A stretch of DNA of 64,000 bases, taken from Micromonospora sp. WMMD1102 (GTDB taxonomy: Bacteria; Actinomycetota; Actinomycetes; Mycobacteriales; Micromonosporaceae). A model generated the notes under the pieces. That model saw only the letters and a program-made list of their open reading frames with translations. It did no database searches and had not been told where the DNA came from. Shown here in pieces: positions 53,984 to 63,110 of this stretch; the stretch's first letter is position 1; every line of letters begins with the position of its first letter. The stretch lies in assembly GCF_029626265.1 (NCBI RefSeq), contig NZ_JARUBN010000001.1, forward strand, positions 2,480,001 through 2,544,000. Reading direction: 5' to 3'. The translations under genes and the position numbers were made by a program.

Positions 53984-54772
53984 ATGTCGGAGCGGCATAC
54001 GGTACTGCGCTCGATGCACGATCTCGGCCTGGCTGCCTGGTTCGGCGGCTCCCTGATGGGGGCGATCGGGGTCAACGGCGCGGCGGCGAAGGTGAGCGAC
54101 TCGCGTCAGCGGCTGGGGGTCGCCTCGGCCGGCTGGGCCAAGTGGACCCCGGTGAACGCGGCGGCGATCGGCACCCACGTGGCTGGCGCCGCCGGTGAAC
54201 TGATCACCGAGAGCCCACGAATGCTGGTGCAGGCCGGGGTGGGCCGGATGAGCGCCGTCAAGACCGGGCTGACGGTGGCGGCGCTGGCGGCCACCGGCTA
54301 CAGCCGGATGCTCGGCATGCAGTTGGAGAAGAGCAGCGCGGCACCGGTTGCGGCGACGACGGCCCCGCAGAACGGCACACCCGCCGGTGTCGCGGCCCGG
54401 CAGCGGCAGCTGCGGGTGTTGCAGTGGGTCATCCCGGCCCTGACCGGCGGGCTGATCGTGGTCACCGCGCTCGCCGGTGAGCAGCAGAAACCCGGCCAGG
54501 TGGTGCAGGGCATGCTGCGCCGGGTGAACGGGATCAGCCGGCAGACCAGGAACGTCCGCAGGATGGCCGGCAAGGGCATGCGCGGGATGGCCGGCAAGGG
54601 CATGCGCGGGATGGGCCGCGAGGGCATGGCCGGCAAGGGCGTGCGTCAGCTGATCGGCAAACGCATGCCCGACATGACCGGCGGGGGCGTGCGGAGGATC
54701 GCCGGCAGGGCGCTGCCGGGGATCGCCGGCATGCGCCTGGCCCGAAGCGCCGTCGCCAGGTTCCGCCGCTGA
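53984..54772 (+). CDS. Membrane-associated protein with Gly-Met repeats, unknown function
   Basis: 262 residues, well supported by GGAGG 7 bases before the ATG. Hydrophobic segments near residues 15-35, 95-110 and 145-165; the last ~85 residues are very basic with repeats such as MAGKGMRGM. No family recognised, but actinobacteria have similar membrane proteins beginning SERHTVLRSMHDLGLAAWFGGSLMG, in pieces. The basic C-terminus could bind nucleic acid or phospholipid head groups. Stands alone. Confidence 0.65.
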   Translation: MSERHTVLRSMHDLGLAAWFGGSLMGAIGVNGAAAKVSDSRQRLGVASAGWAKWTPVNAAAIGTHVAGAAGELITESPRMLVQAGVGRMSAVKTGLTVAALAATGYSRMLGMQLEKSSAAPVAATTAPQNGTPAGVAARQRQLRVLQWVIPALTGGLIVVTALAGEQQKPGQVVQGMLRRVNGISRQTRNVRRMAGKGMRGMAGKGMRGMGREGMAGKGVRQLIGKRMPDMTGGGVRRIAGRALPGIAGMRLARSAVARFRR

Positions 54773-55179
54773 CGCCCCGCCCGAGCACGGGCGTGCGGAG
54801 AACCTTTCGGGGTACGCCGCGCTGCGCTGCCGCCCGGTCCTACCCGCGGGACCGACGTGTCCCGTAGCGCGGGACGGACGCACCAAATTCCGGGCACCGG
54901 AGCCGGCACCATCCGCGATTCCGCCCGCCCGGCCGGGCGCCGTGCGGCGGGCCCGTGAGCGCGGCAGCCGATCCCGCCGACCCGCCCGCCTGACCGTTGC
55001 CACCTGCGAGAACGCCGCCCGCTCCGACCCGGGGGCGGTGGGTGGCGGCCATATGGTCTACGCCCCGCGGTGTCAATGGACTGATTACCGCTCATAGTTC
55101 GGCCCGATCTACCCTGGCATGGACGAAGGTCTACGCGGTTACCTCGGACCAGGATCAACGCACGTCCTGGAGGTCCCGG
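54773..55179. other. 407-base intergenic region, no gene
   Basis: The distal part around 55075-55115 is less G+C-rich and probably holds the LAL promoter. Nothing else recognised. Confidence 0.4.
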
Positions 55180-58152
55180 GTGCCGGTCAGATCGCCGTCG
55201 GAGCCGACGGCCGCAGCACGTTCCGGGCGGCCGCAGACCGGTGCTGCCGCCCTGGTCGGGCGCGACGCCGAGCTGGCCCGGATGGCGGCGCTGCTCGACT
55301 CCGACCGGTCCCGGCCCCGCTTCCTCGTGCTCCAGGGTGAACCGGGGATCGGCAAGAGCCGGCTCGTCGCCGAGTTCGCGAGGGTGGCCGGCGAGCGGGG
55401 ACGTACCGTGCTGCTCGGCCGGGCCACCGAGTTCGAGCGTTCCCTGCCGTACGGCGTGCTGCTGGACGCGCTGGCCGGCGTACCCGACCATCGGGCCGAC
55501 CTGCACGCGTTGCTGGACAGCCTCCCGGTGCCCGACCCCGGCGGACCGGGGCCGGCCACCGCGGCGGTCGAGCGGCACCGGCGGCACCGGCGGCTGCGCG
55601 GCCTGGTCACCGCCGCCGCCCGTCCCGGCGGGGCGCTGCTGGTCTGCGACGACGTGCAGTGGGCCGACGACGCCTCCGTCGAGTTCCTCGGCTATCTGCT
55701 GCGGCATCCGCCGGACGCCCGGATGACGGTGGTGCTGGCGTTCCGGTCCGAGCAGTGCCCGCCGAGACTGGCCGAGGAACTCGCCCACCTGGCGCCGCTG
55801 CCCGACCGGCTCCGGCTCGCCCCGCTGACCGGCGCCGACCTGGACCGGCTGCTGCCGGCCGAGCCGGCGTCCCGACGCCGGCTGCTGTACCAGGTCAGCG
55901 GCGGCAACCCGCTCTACCTGGAACTGCTCGCCGGCACGTCGACGCAGGTCCTCGGCGCGCTGCGCCGTGGCGACTTCCCCGACGAGCCGGTGACCGACGC
56001 GCTGCACGGTGCGATGGCTGCCGAGGTCCGTGGCCTGGGTCCGACCGAACGGCTGGTGCTCCAGGCCACCGCGGTGGTCGGACCCGGCCTCGACATCGGC
56101 ACCGTCGCCGCGGCGGCCGGGCTCGACCCGCAGCGCACCACCATCGCGCTGGACGCACTGGTCGTGCGCGACCTGCTCCGCCAGGTCGGTGCGGAGCTGG
56201 ACTTCCGGCACTCGCTGGTGCGGGCGGTCGCGTACTGGTTGGCCGGTCCGGCCTGGCGGCTGGCCGCGCACCGCCGGGCCGCGGCCCACCTGGAACGCAC
56301 CGGCGCCCCGCTGACACTGCGGGCCCACCACCTCGGCAAGGCGATCCGGCCCGGGGACGAGGCCGCCGCCGAGGTGCTCGCCACGGCCGCGACGACCACG
56401 ATGGGTACGGCGCCGAGCACCAGCGCCGGCTGGCTGCGGGTCGCCCTCGCCGCGCTGCCGGACGGCCCCGGCCGGGCGGACCGCCGGGCCGAGCTGCGGC
56501 TGCTCTTCGCCAAGGCGCTCGGGGTGACCGGCCAGTTCGACGAGGCACGGACCGTGTTGCACGACCTCGTCGCGGTCGCCGGCCCGCACCGGCACGCGGC
56601 GGTCGAACAGCTCGCCGTGCTGGAGCGGCTGGCCGGCCGGCTCGACGTCGCCAACGCGCTGCTCAGCACCGAACTGGACCGGCTCGGTGCCACCGGTACG
56701 CCGCAGGCGATGCTGCGGCTGGAACTCGCGGTCACCGAGATGCTGGCCGGCCGGTGGCGGACCGGCTCCCGGCACGCCCGCCGGACCATGGACCGGGCCC
56801 GGCAGGACGGCCACCAGGGAATCGAGGCGGCCGCGAGCACGGTACTGGCCGCCTGCGCGGTCGCCCGGGAACCGCTGCCCACCGCCCGGCTGCGGGTCTC
56901 GTACGCCGCCCGGCTGATCGACGCGCTCGGCGACGCCGCGCTCCGGGACGAGCTGGGCGCGATCGCCCTGCTCGCCTGGATCGAGACGATGCTGGACCGG
57001 GTCACCGACGGGTTGGCGCACGCGGAGCGGGGCATCGAGGTCGGGCTGCGGTACGGCCGGATCCACGTACATCCGCTGCTCTACGCGGCCCGTTCGGTGC
57101 TCTACGGCACGGTGGGCCGGGTCGACGACGCGCTGCGCGACGCCGAGGAGGCCGAGGAGATCGCCAGGTGGCAGGGCGGGGCCGAGGCGGCGACGCTGGC
57201 GGCCGCCGTCCGGCTCCGGCCGCTGCTCTGGCTGGCCGGTCCGGACGCCGTACGCCCGGTCCTGGAGCGGCTGCGCGGCGGCGCCGCCGCCCGCTCGACC
57301 CTGTACCGGGCGGTGGCCCGGATGCACCTGGCCGAGGCGGGTGCGGCGGTTGGCGACGACACCGGCTGCCCGGAGCTGCTCGCCGACGCGGAGACGTACC
57401 GCTGCCTCGGTCCGGCCGAGGCGAACGTCCTGGTGGTCCGGGCACTCACCGCCGCCACGCCCGGTCGGCCCGAACCGGTAGGCGGCGGGCCGGTAGGCGG
57501 CGGGCCGGCAGTTGACGGGCCGGTAGCCGCTATCCCGGCCGGCGGCGGATCGGCCGGGATACCGGCATCGGCCCGGCGTTGGCTTGCCCGGGCCGCCGGT
57601 GCCGCCGGTGACCTGCCCGGCCGGCTCGGCCTGGTCGGCACGGCCGGTGCGACGCTGGCCCTGGCCCACGGCGCCCCGGGCGACGCCGTCGCGCGGGTGA
57701 CACCGGCAGTCGAACAGCTCGGCGCGGCCGGTATGCCGGTGGCCGAGGGGCAGGCCCGGATGGTGCTCGCCGAGGCGCTGGCGGCGACCGGGGATCCGCA
57801 GTCGGCCCGGGAGCAGCTCGGCCGGGCCAAGCAGCTGTTCGCGACCAGCGGCGCCCGCTGGCTGGCCGGGCAGGCGGACCGGGCGCAGCGGCGGCTGGCC
57901 GCCCGGCTGTCCCGGCCGGCCGGTCCGGCGGCCGGAGCCGATGCGGCCACCGAGCCGGCCCACCCGTTGACGCTGCTCACCGCACGGGAACGCGAGGTCG
58001 CCGAGCTGACGGTCACCGGTGCCACCTCCCGGGTGATCGCCCGGCAGCTCCAGATCAGCCCGCGTACCGTCGACGCGCACCTGATGCGGATCTACCGAAA
58101 GCTCGGGGTTACCTCCCGGACCGCCCTGGTCGGTCTGCTGGCCCGGGGTTGA
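55180..58152 (+). CDS. LuxR-family LAL regulator (large ATP-binding)
   Basis: 990 residues. N-terminal AAA ATPase with ALVGRDAELARM, Walker A GEPGIGKS near residue 60 and Walker B LLVCDDVQWAD; a long TPR-like alpha-solenoid middle; and a C-terminal LuxR HTH (LTAREREVAELTVTG, SPRTVDAHLMRIYRKLGV). LALs switch on pathway genes in response to small ligands. A Gly/Pro-rich repeat (PVGGGPVGGGP) near residue 770 is probably a flexible linker. GTG 55180 has GGAGG 6 bases upstream and is preferred over longer starts. 3' end overlaps the convergent cupin gene by 44 bases. Confidence 0.9.
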   Translation: MPVRSPSEPTAAARSGRPQTGAAALVGRDAELARMAALLDSDRSRPRFLVLQGEPGIGKSRLVAEFARVAGERGRTVLLGRATEFERSLPYGVLLDALAGVPDHRADLHALLDSLPVPDPGGPGPATAAVERHRRHRRLRGLVTAAARPGGALLVCDDVQWADDASVEFLGYLLRHPPDARMTVVLAFRSEQCPPRLAEELAHLAPLPDRLRLAPLTGADLDRLLPAEPASRRRLLYQVSGGNPLYLELLAGTSTQVLGALRRGDFPDEPVTDALHGAMAAEVRGLGPTERLVLQATAVVGPGLDIGTVAAAAGLDPQRTTIALDALVVRDLLRQVGAELDFRHSLVRAVAYWLAGPAWRLAAHRRAAAHLERTGAPLTLRAHHLGKAIRPGDEAAAEVLATAATTTMGTAPSTSAGWLRVALAALPDGPGRADRRAELRLLFAKALGVTGQFDEARTVLHDLVAVAGPHRHAAVEQLAVLERLAGRLDVANALLSTELDRLGATGTPQAMLRLELAVTEMLAGRWRTGSRHARRTMDRARQDGHQGIEAAASTVLAACAVAREPLPTARLRVSYAARLIDALGDAALRDELGAIALLAWIETMLDRVTDGLAHAERGIEVGLRYGRIHVHPLLYAARSVLYGTVGRVDDALRDAEEAEEIARWQGGAEAATLAAAVRLRPLLWLAGPDAVRPVLERLRGGAAARSTLYRAVARMHLAEAGAAVGDDTGCPELLADAETYRCLGPAEANVLVVRALTAATPGRPEPVGGGPVGGGPAVDGPVAAIPAGGGSAGIPASARRWLARAAGAAGDLPGRLGLVGTAGATLALAHGAPGDAVARVTPAVEQLGAAGMPVAEGQARMVLAEALAATGDPQSAREQLGRAKQLFATSGARWLAGQADRAQRRLAARLSRPAGPAAGADAATEPAHPLTLLTAREREVAELTVTGATSRVIARQLQISPRTVDAHLMRIYRKLGVTSRTALVGLLARG

Positions 58153-58528
58153 CGGGATCGGTGAGCGCCTCGGCGGCCCGGGTCAGCGGCCCGCCGGCCG
58201 TACCGGTGTTGAGCGTCCCGGCCGGTTCGACGAGCAGGATCGCGGTCTCCTCGTCCGCCACCGGGCAGTGCTCGACGTCCCGGGGCACCACGAACAGCTC
58301 ACCGGGTCCGAGGACCACGTCCCCGTCGCGCATCCTGATGGTCAGCCGTCCGCTGACCACCAGGAAGAACTCGTCGGTCTCCGGATGGCGGTGCCAGACG
58401 AACTCGCCCTTCACCTTGGCGATCTTGATCTCGTAGTCGTTGAGGTCGGCCACCTTCTTCTGCGCCCAGAGCTCGGTGAACCGGCCGAGCCGTTCGGCGA
58501 GGTTGACAGGTACGGGAAACTCGGCCAC
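58109..58528 (-). CDS. Cupin-domain protein
   Basis: 139 residues with a single cupin: first motif WHRHPETDEFFLVVSGRLTI (G-x5-H-x-H-x3-4-E type), second motif GPGELFVVPRDVEHCP. The two His, Glu and final His of the metal site are present. Role unknown. GTG start at 58528. It overlaps the LAL gene end by 44 bases tail to tail and is divergent from the AraC gene, so it may be the AraC target. Confidence 0.85.
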   Translation of the reverse strand: MAEFPVPVNLAERLGRFTELWAQKKVADLNDYEIKIAKVKGEFVWHRHPETDEFFLVVSGRLTIRMRDGDVVLGPGELFVVPRDVEHCPVADEETAILLVEPAGTLNTGTAGGPLTRAAEALTDPVNPGPADRPGRSGR

Positions 58529-58627
58529 GCGTAACGCCCTTCGACGATTCCGGTCGGGGCACGGTCACCGCCGCCCCGGCCGCCCAGCGTCCCGCGTCGC
58601 ATCGCAGCTGTCTTGTACGTTCCTGAC

Positions 58628-59440
58628 ATGGCAGCGCAGCGGCCCGGTACGACGATCAACGCCTGGCGACCGAGGGTGCCGGGAATCGCCGAGGTCTTCC
58701 ACGCCCGCTTCGCCGAGCACGCCTATCCGGCGCACACCCACGACACCTGGGACCTGATGATCCTCGACGGCGGGTCGGTCGACTTCGCCCTCGACCGGCA
58801 CCAGCACGGGGTGGCGGCCGGCAGCACCGTGCTGCTCCCGCCCGGCGTCACCCACGACGGCCGCAGCGCCACCCCGGCCGGCTTCCGCAAGCGGGTGCTC
58901 TATCTCGACACGACCGTACTGCCGGAGCGGCTGGTCGGCAGCGCGGTGGACGGTCCCGTCCTGCACGACGACCTGTTGCGGCACCGGATCCACCAGCTGC
59001 ACGTCGCGTCGGCGCATCCCGGCGACACGTTCGAGGCCGAGTCCCGGCTCGCCCTGATCCGGGACCGGCTGCACGGGCACCTCGACGCGCTCCGGACCGG
59101 CACCCGGAGCAGCCGGTCGGACCGGCTGGCCGCCCGGCTGCGTGAGCTGCTGGATGCCAGGATCCCCGTCGGGATGTCGCTGCGGGAGGCGGCGACGATC
59201 CTGGACGCCCATCCCAGTCACCTGGTCCGGTGCTTCACCCGCAGTTACGGCCTGCCGCCGCACGCCTACCTGACGGGCCGGCGTCTCGACCGGGCCCGCC
59301 GGTTGCTGCTGGCCGGCCAGCGACCGGCCAGCGTGGCGGTGGCGGTGGGCTTCCACGACCAGGCGCACCTGCACCGGCACTTCGTCCGGCACCTCGGTAC
59401 CACCCCGGGCCGCTACGCCGGCCGGGACGCCACCGCCTGA
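58628..59440 (+). CDS. AraC-family transcriptional regulator
   Basis: 270 residues. N-terminal cupin-like AraC sensing domain (HTHDTWDLMILDGGSVDF, PPGVTHDGR) and C-terminal double HTH (SLREAATILDAHPSHLVRCFTRSYGLPPHAYLTGRRLDRARRLL in pieces; VAVAVGFHDQAHLHRHFVRHLGTTPGRY in pieces). A TTG at 58613 is a longer alternative; ATG 58628 is preferred. The 3' end overlaps the convergent MerR gene by 28 bases. Confidence 0.9.
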   Translation: MAAQRPGTTINAWRPRVPGIAEVFHARFAEHAYPAHTHDTWDLMILDGGSVDFALDRHQHGVAAGSTVLLPPGVTHDGRSATPAGFRKRVLYLDTTVLPERLVGSAVDGPVLHDDLLRHRIHQLHVASAHPGDTFEAESRLALIRDRLHGHLDALRTGTRSSRSDRLAARLRELLDARIPVGMSLREAATILDAHPSHLVRCFTRSYGLPPHAYLTGRRLDRARRLLLAGQRPASVAVAVGFHDQAHLHRHFVRHLGTTPGRYAGRDATA

Positions 59441-60225
59441 CAGCCGTGCCGAGCGCCGACGGCGCACGGCCAACGGTCGCGGTCGGCTCCGGTGGTGCTG
59501 GCGGTGTCGGCTCCGGTGGTGGTGACGGTGCAGGAGTTCTCCGCCACCACCCGGAACGCCTCGCTGAGCAGCCGGGCCAGGCTCTGGGTCAGCGCCGCCG
59601 TCTCGTGGTCGGGCTGCTGCCGGGACGTCCCGGGGGCGCCGGTCCGGCGCAGCTGCGACAGCCGGGTGCCGGCGGCCGGTACCAGTTCGTCGGTGACCGG
59701 GCGGAGCCGGTCGAGCAGTTCGCCGAGCAGGCGCAGGGCGGCCAGCACCGGTACGCCGGCCTGGTGCAGGTCGAGCGCCGGTTGCACCGCCCGGGGGCGG
59801 GTGGCGGTGACCGAGCCGTCCCCGGCGCGGGCCAGTACGCCGTGCCGGGCGAGGTTGTGCAGCAGGGCGGGGTGTTCGGCCGCCAGCCGGTTCAGCGCGG
59901 CGGTCAGCGGTTCGGTGGCCGGCGGCGCCGGATTACGCACCCCGAGCATCGCCTCGATGGCGACCAGGTTGAAGCCCTGCCGTTGCAGCGACTTGATGCT
60001 CTCCAGCCGGCGTACGTGCCCGGGGCTGTAGTAGGCGGTCCGGCCGGACCGGGTGGGCGGCGCGAGCAGGCCGCGCGCCTGGTGCGCCCGGATGTTGCGC
60101 GGTGACATCCCGACCAGCCGGGCCAGGCTGTCGATGGTGTACCGCGTGGTCGCCGGCCCGACGGACCGGGTGGTCGCCGGTGCCGGGCCGACGAGGTCGC
60201 CGAGCTGGGGCACAGTCACCGTCAC
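59413..60225 (-). CDS. MerR-family transcriptional regulator
   Basis: 270 residues. An N-terminal winged helix YTIDSLARLVGMSPRNIRAHQARGLL, in pieces, with TAYYSPGHVRRLESIKSLQRQGFNL marks MerR. The remaining ~170 residues form a long effector domain without the metal-binding Cys of classical MerR. GTG 60225 has GAGGAGAGG upstream. Tail to tail with AraC. Confidence 0.9.
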   Translation of the reverse strand: MTVTVPQLGDLVGPAPATTRSVGPATTRYTIDSLARLVGMSPRNIRAHQARGLLAPPTRSGRTAYYSPGHVRRLESIKSLQRQGFNLVAIEAMLGVRNPAPPATEPLTAALNRLAAEHPALLHNLARHGVLARAGDGSVTATRPRAVQPALDLHQAGVPVLAALRLLGELLDRLRPVTDELVPAAGTRLSQLRRTGAPGTSRQQPDHETAALTQSLARLLSEAFRVVAENSCTVTTTGADTASTTGADRDRWPCAVGARHGCQAVASRPA

Positions 60226-60322
60226 GGCCTCTCCTCACGTCCTGGGGCGATTCGAACCTACCGATGCGACCCGGGGCGGGGTATTGGTGAAATTACTGCC
60301 GTGGCCCGGTGATCACCGGATC

Positions 60323-60371
60323 GGGCAGCAGCCGGGGCGAGGGAGATCCGGGGCAGCAGCCGGGGCGAGGG
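60323..60371. repeat. 21-bp perfect direct repeat
   Basis: The 21-bp unit beginning GGGCAGCAGCC occurs at 60323-60343 and 60351-60371 (28 bases apart). A related shorter string follows near 60385. Lies in the gap between the MerR and NB-ARC genes. Confidence 0.6.
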
Positions 60372-60400
60372 GAGAGCGGCCCGGGCGAGGGAGAGCGCGG

Positions 60401-62779
60401 TCAGCGGCCCGGTGCCCGGCCGACCCGGTCGAGGCGGGCCTTCACCTGCTCGGCGTCCGGGTGGTCCAGGTCGTCCAGGATGTCCAGCGCCCGGTGCCAG
60501 GTGTCCGAGGCGGCGTCCAGGTCACCGATCGCCGACTGGGTGTCGCCGAGCCGGGCCAGCAGGTCGGCCTCCTGGTAGCGGTGCCCGAGTTCCCGCCAGA
60601 GCGCGTACGAGTGCTGGTACGACTCGGCCGCCTCCCGGTAGCGGCCGAGTTCGTGTTGGGCGTGCCCGAGACTGTCCCAGGCGTCGGCGGCACCGAACCG
60701 GTCGTCGAGTTCCAGCAGCACGTCGAGGGCCTGCCGGCAGTACTCGACGCCCTCCTCGTGGTGTCCGAGCCAGCTCAGGCACCAGCCGATGTTGTTCAGC
60801 GCCCGCCCCTGCCCGGAGCGGCTGCCGGCGGCGGTGAACAGGTCGAGGGCCGCCCGGCTGTGTCGCAGCGCGTCGGGGTAGCGGTTCTGCCGGACCGCGA
60901 TCCAGCACCTGTCGAACTGGATCCGGCCCTGCCCGAGCCGGTCGGCGGCCACCCGGTAGAACTCACCCGCGATGTCCAACTGGTCCACGGCCGGCTCGAC
61001 CCGCCCGAGGTGGACCAGCGCCCGGCCCAGACTCCGCCGGGCGTGCGCCTCCTCCGCCGGGTCGGCCAGCCGCTGGGCCGCTGCCACCGCGAGCTCCTGC
61101 ACCGCCGCCCACCGGTGCCAGTGCCCCCGGCGTTCGAGCACGTGTGCCATGGTGCGGGTGAGCCGGCACAGCTGCCGGTCGAGCCGGGCGGTCGCGGCCT
61201 CCTCGGCGGTGGCCAGCAGTGCCGGCAGTTCGAGGTCGAACCAGGCCAGCGCGGCGCCGTGGTCGGCGATCCGGCCCGGTGTGACGCCGGGCGAGGCGGC
61301 CAGCAGCGGGATCGGGTCGCGGTGCGGGTCCAGTCGGCGGTCGGCGGCGTGCGCGGTGTGCAGGTAGTGGTCGAGTACCCGTCGGCTCGCCGCCCGCCGT
61401 TCGGCCTCCGGGTCGACCGCGACGGTCAGCTCGGCGGCGTAGGCGACCAGCAGGTCGTGACAGGCGTACCGGCCGGGACCGTGCTCGGCGACCAGGTTGG
61501 CGTCGGTCAGCTCGGCGAGCAGCGGCCGGACCTCGCCCGGCGGCAGCCCGGCGAGGCTGGCCACGGCCGGTGTCCCGACGCTGGGCCCGGGGTGCAGGGC
61601 GAGCAGCCGAAACAGCCGGGCGGTCTCCGGACCGAGCGCCCGGTAGGACCAGGAGAAGACCGCGCGTACGTCGGAGGCCGGATCGCTGCCGGTGAACGCC
61701 GCCAGCCCGCCCCGCGCCTCGCCGAGTTCGGCGGCGAGCGCGCCGAGGGCGAATCCGGGGTTCAGGGCGGCCCGGGCCGCCACGATCGCCAGCCCCAGCG
61801 GCAGCCGGCTGCACGCGTTCACGATGTCGTCCACCGCCCGCGGCTCGGCCGCCACCCGCTCGGCGCCGATCCGTGCGGCCAGCAGTTGTCGGGCCTCGGC
61901 CCAGTTGAGCAGGTCCAGCACGATCGGCCGGGCGCCTCCGGTGCTGACCAGCCCGGCGAGCTGGTTGCGGCTGGTCACCAGCACCCGGCAGGCGGGGCCG
62001 CCGGGCAGCAGCGGGCGTACCTGGTCGGCGTCCCGGGCGTTGTCGAGCACCACCAGGGTGTGCCGTGCGGCGAGCAGGCCCCGGTAGAGGGCCGCCTGCC
62101 CGTCCAGGGTGGCCGGGATCCGCTGCGGTGGCACTCCGAGGGCGTCGAGTAGCGCACGGATGGCCTCGGCCGGCGCCACCGGCGATCCGGTCGGGTCGAA
62201 GCCGCGCAGATTGAGATAGAGCTGTCCGTCGGAGAACCGGTCGGCGACCCGGTGCGCCCAGTGCAGCGCCAGCGCCGTCTTGCCGACCCCGGCCGTGCCG
62301 GAGACGGCGGTGATCAGCGCCACCGGGGCTGCCGGGTCGGCCTCCAGCAGTCGGTCGAGTTCGGCCAGCTGGCTGGCCCGGCCGGTGAAACCGGGTACGG
62401 TCGGCGGAAGCTGGCGCGGGGACGCCGGGGCCGGGGTGACCGGCTCGGCCGGGCCGGCGGGGCGGCGTCGCTCCTCGACCCGGTCCCGGGCGGTGGCCAG
62501 GGCACCCTGCTCGCCGGGGGTGGCGCCGAGCAGCCTGATCAGGATGTCGAACCGGTCGGTCGGCGGCAGTACCCGGCCGGCGAAGTACTCGCCGAGGATT
62601 CCCCGGGACCAGCCGGTCTTGGCCGCCAGTTCACGGTAGGTGAGCGGGCTAGCCCCCTCCAGCCGGGCCTCCCGACGGCGCAGGTGTCGCAGCAGCGCGG
62701 CCAGTTCGGCGACGGTCTGGACCCGGGCCATCTCCCGGTGCGACAGTCCCGGCGATCGCTCGCCCGACCAGTCGGTCAC
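60401..62779 (-). CDS. XRE-type HTH - NB-ARC - TPR regulator
   Basis: 792 residues. N-terminal XRE-like HTH (SPLTYRELAAKTGWSRGILGEYFAGR in pieces), NB-ARC ATPase with P-loop SGTAGVGKTALALHW near residue 160 and LLAARHTLVVLDNARDADQ, then TPR repeats (GRALNNIGWCLSWLGHHEEG; DSLGHAQHELGRYREA). A STAND-type regulator like AfsR but with XRE instead of the SARP module. GTG 62779 has GGAGG 4 bases upstream and is preferred over ATG 62803. Could act in secondary metabolism or as a signal-sensing switch. Confidence 0.88.
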   Translation of the reverse strand: MTDWSGERSPGLSHREMARVQTVAELAALLRHLRRREARLEGASPLTYRELAAKTGWSRGILGEYFAGRVLPPTDRFDILIRLLGATPGEQGALATARDRVEERRRPAGPAEPVTPAPASPRQLPPTVPGFTGRASQLAELDRLLEADPAAPVALITAVSGTAGVGKTALALHWAHRVADRFSDGQLYLNLRGFDPTGSPVAPAEAIRALLDALGVPPQRIPATLDGQAALYRGLLAARHTLVVLDNARDADQVRPLLPGGPACRVLVTSRNQLAGLVSTGGARPIVLDLLNWAEARQLLAARIGAERVAAEPRAVDDIVNACSRLPLGLAIVAARAALNPGFALGALAAELGEARGGLAAFTGSDPASDVRAVFSWSYRALGPETARLFRLLALHPGPSVGTPAVASLAGLPPGEVRPLLAELTDANLVAEHGPGRYACHDLLVAYAAELTVAVDPEAERRAASRRVLDHYLHTAHAADRRLDPHRDPIPLLAASPGVTPGRIADHGAALAWFDLELPALLATAEEAATARLDRQLCRLTRTMAHVLERRGHWHRWAAVQELAVAAAQRLADPAEEAHARRSLGRALVHLGRVEPAVDQLDIAGEFYRVAADRLGQGRIQFDRCWIAVRQNRYPDALRHSRAALDLFTAAGSRSGQGRALNNIGWCLSWLGHHEEGVEYCRQALDVLLELDDRFGAADAWDSLGHAQHELGRYREAAESYQHSYALWRELGHRYQEADLLARLGDTQSAIGDLDAASDTWHRALDILDDLDHPDAEQVKARLDRVGRAPGR

Positions 62780-62923
62780 GCATCCTCCATGCCTCGCGGA
62801 CATCGACCTGCGCAGTGTGATGGAACCGTCACAATATATCCACCCCCGTCACTGACCGGGTCCACCCGGGCGCACCGGACCGACCGGCCGGACGGGCTGA
62901 CGCGGTTGACGCGGTTGACGTGC

Positions 62924-62987
62924 GGCGGTCCTGTGGCGTGGGGCGGTCCTGTGGCGTGGGGCGGTCCTGTGGCGGGCGGTCCTGCGG
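62924..62987. repeat. 18-bp tandem array (about 3.5 copies) at the rpmJ 3' end
   Basis: Unit GGCGGTCCTGTGGCGTGG; first two complete copies identical, later ones shortened. It touches the rpmJ stop codon. Confidence 0.8.
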
Positions 62988-63110
62988 TCAGCCCTGGCGG
63001 CTCTTCCACTGCGGGTTGGCGCGGTTGACCACGACCACCCGGCCGCGCCGGCGTACCACCACCGAGCCGGGCTTCTGCTTCAACGCCCGGAGCGAGCTGC
63101 GAACCTTCAT
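62988..63110 (-). CDS. rpmJ: Ribosomal protein bL36, zinc-independent (C-) form
   Basis: 40-residue ribosomal protein of the large subunit. [15 protein letters not shown] and [23 protein letters not shown], in pieces, match the alternative bL36 lacking the four zinc ligands (no Cys at all). Bacteria often switch to this form under zinc limitation, under control of Zur; no obvious Zur box was seen upstream. Ribosome site GGAGGAGAG. Divergent from nhaA. Confidence 0.9.
   Translation of the reverse strand: MKVRSSLRALKQKPGSVVVRRRGRVVVVNRANPQWKSRQG

Noticed and set aside
60249..60258. GGTTCGAATC on the minus strand, like a tRNA T-loop
   Set aside because: No pairing T-stem, acceptor stem or anticodon arm around it; it lies in the MerR promoter region.
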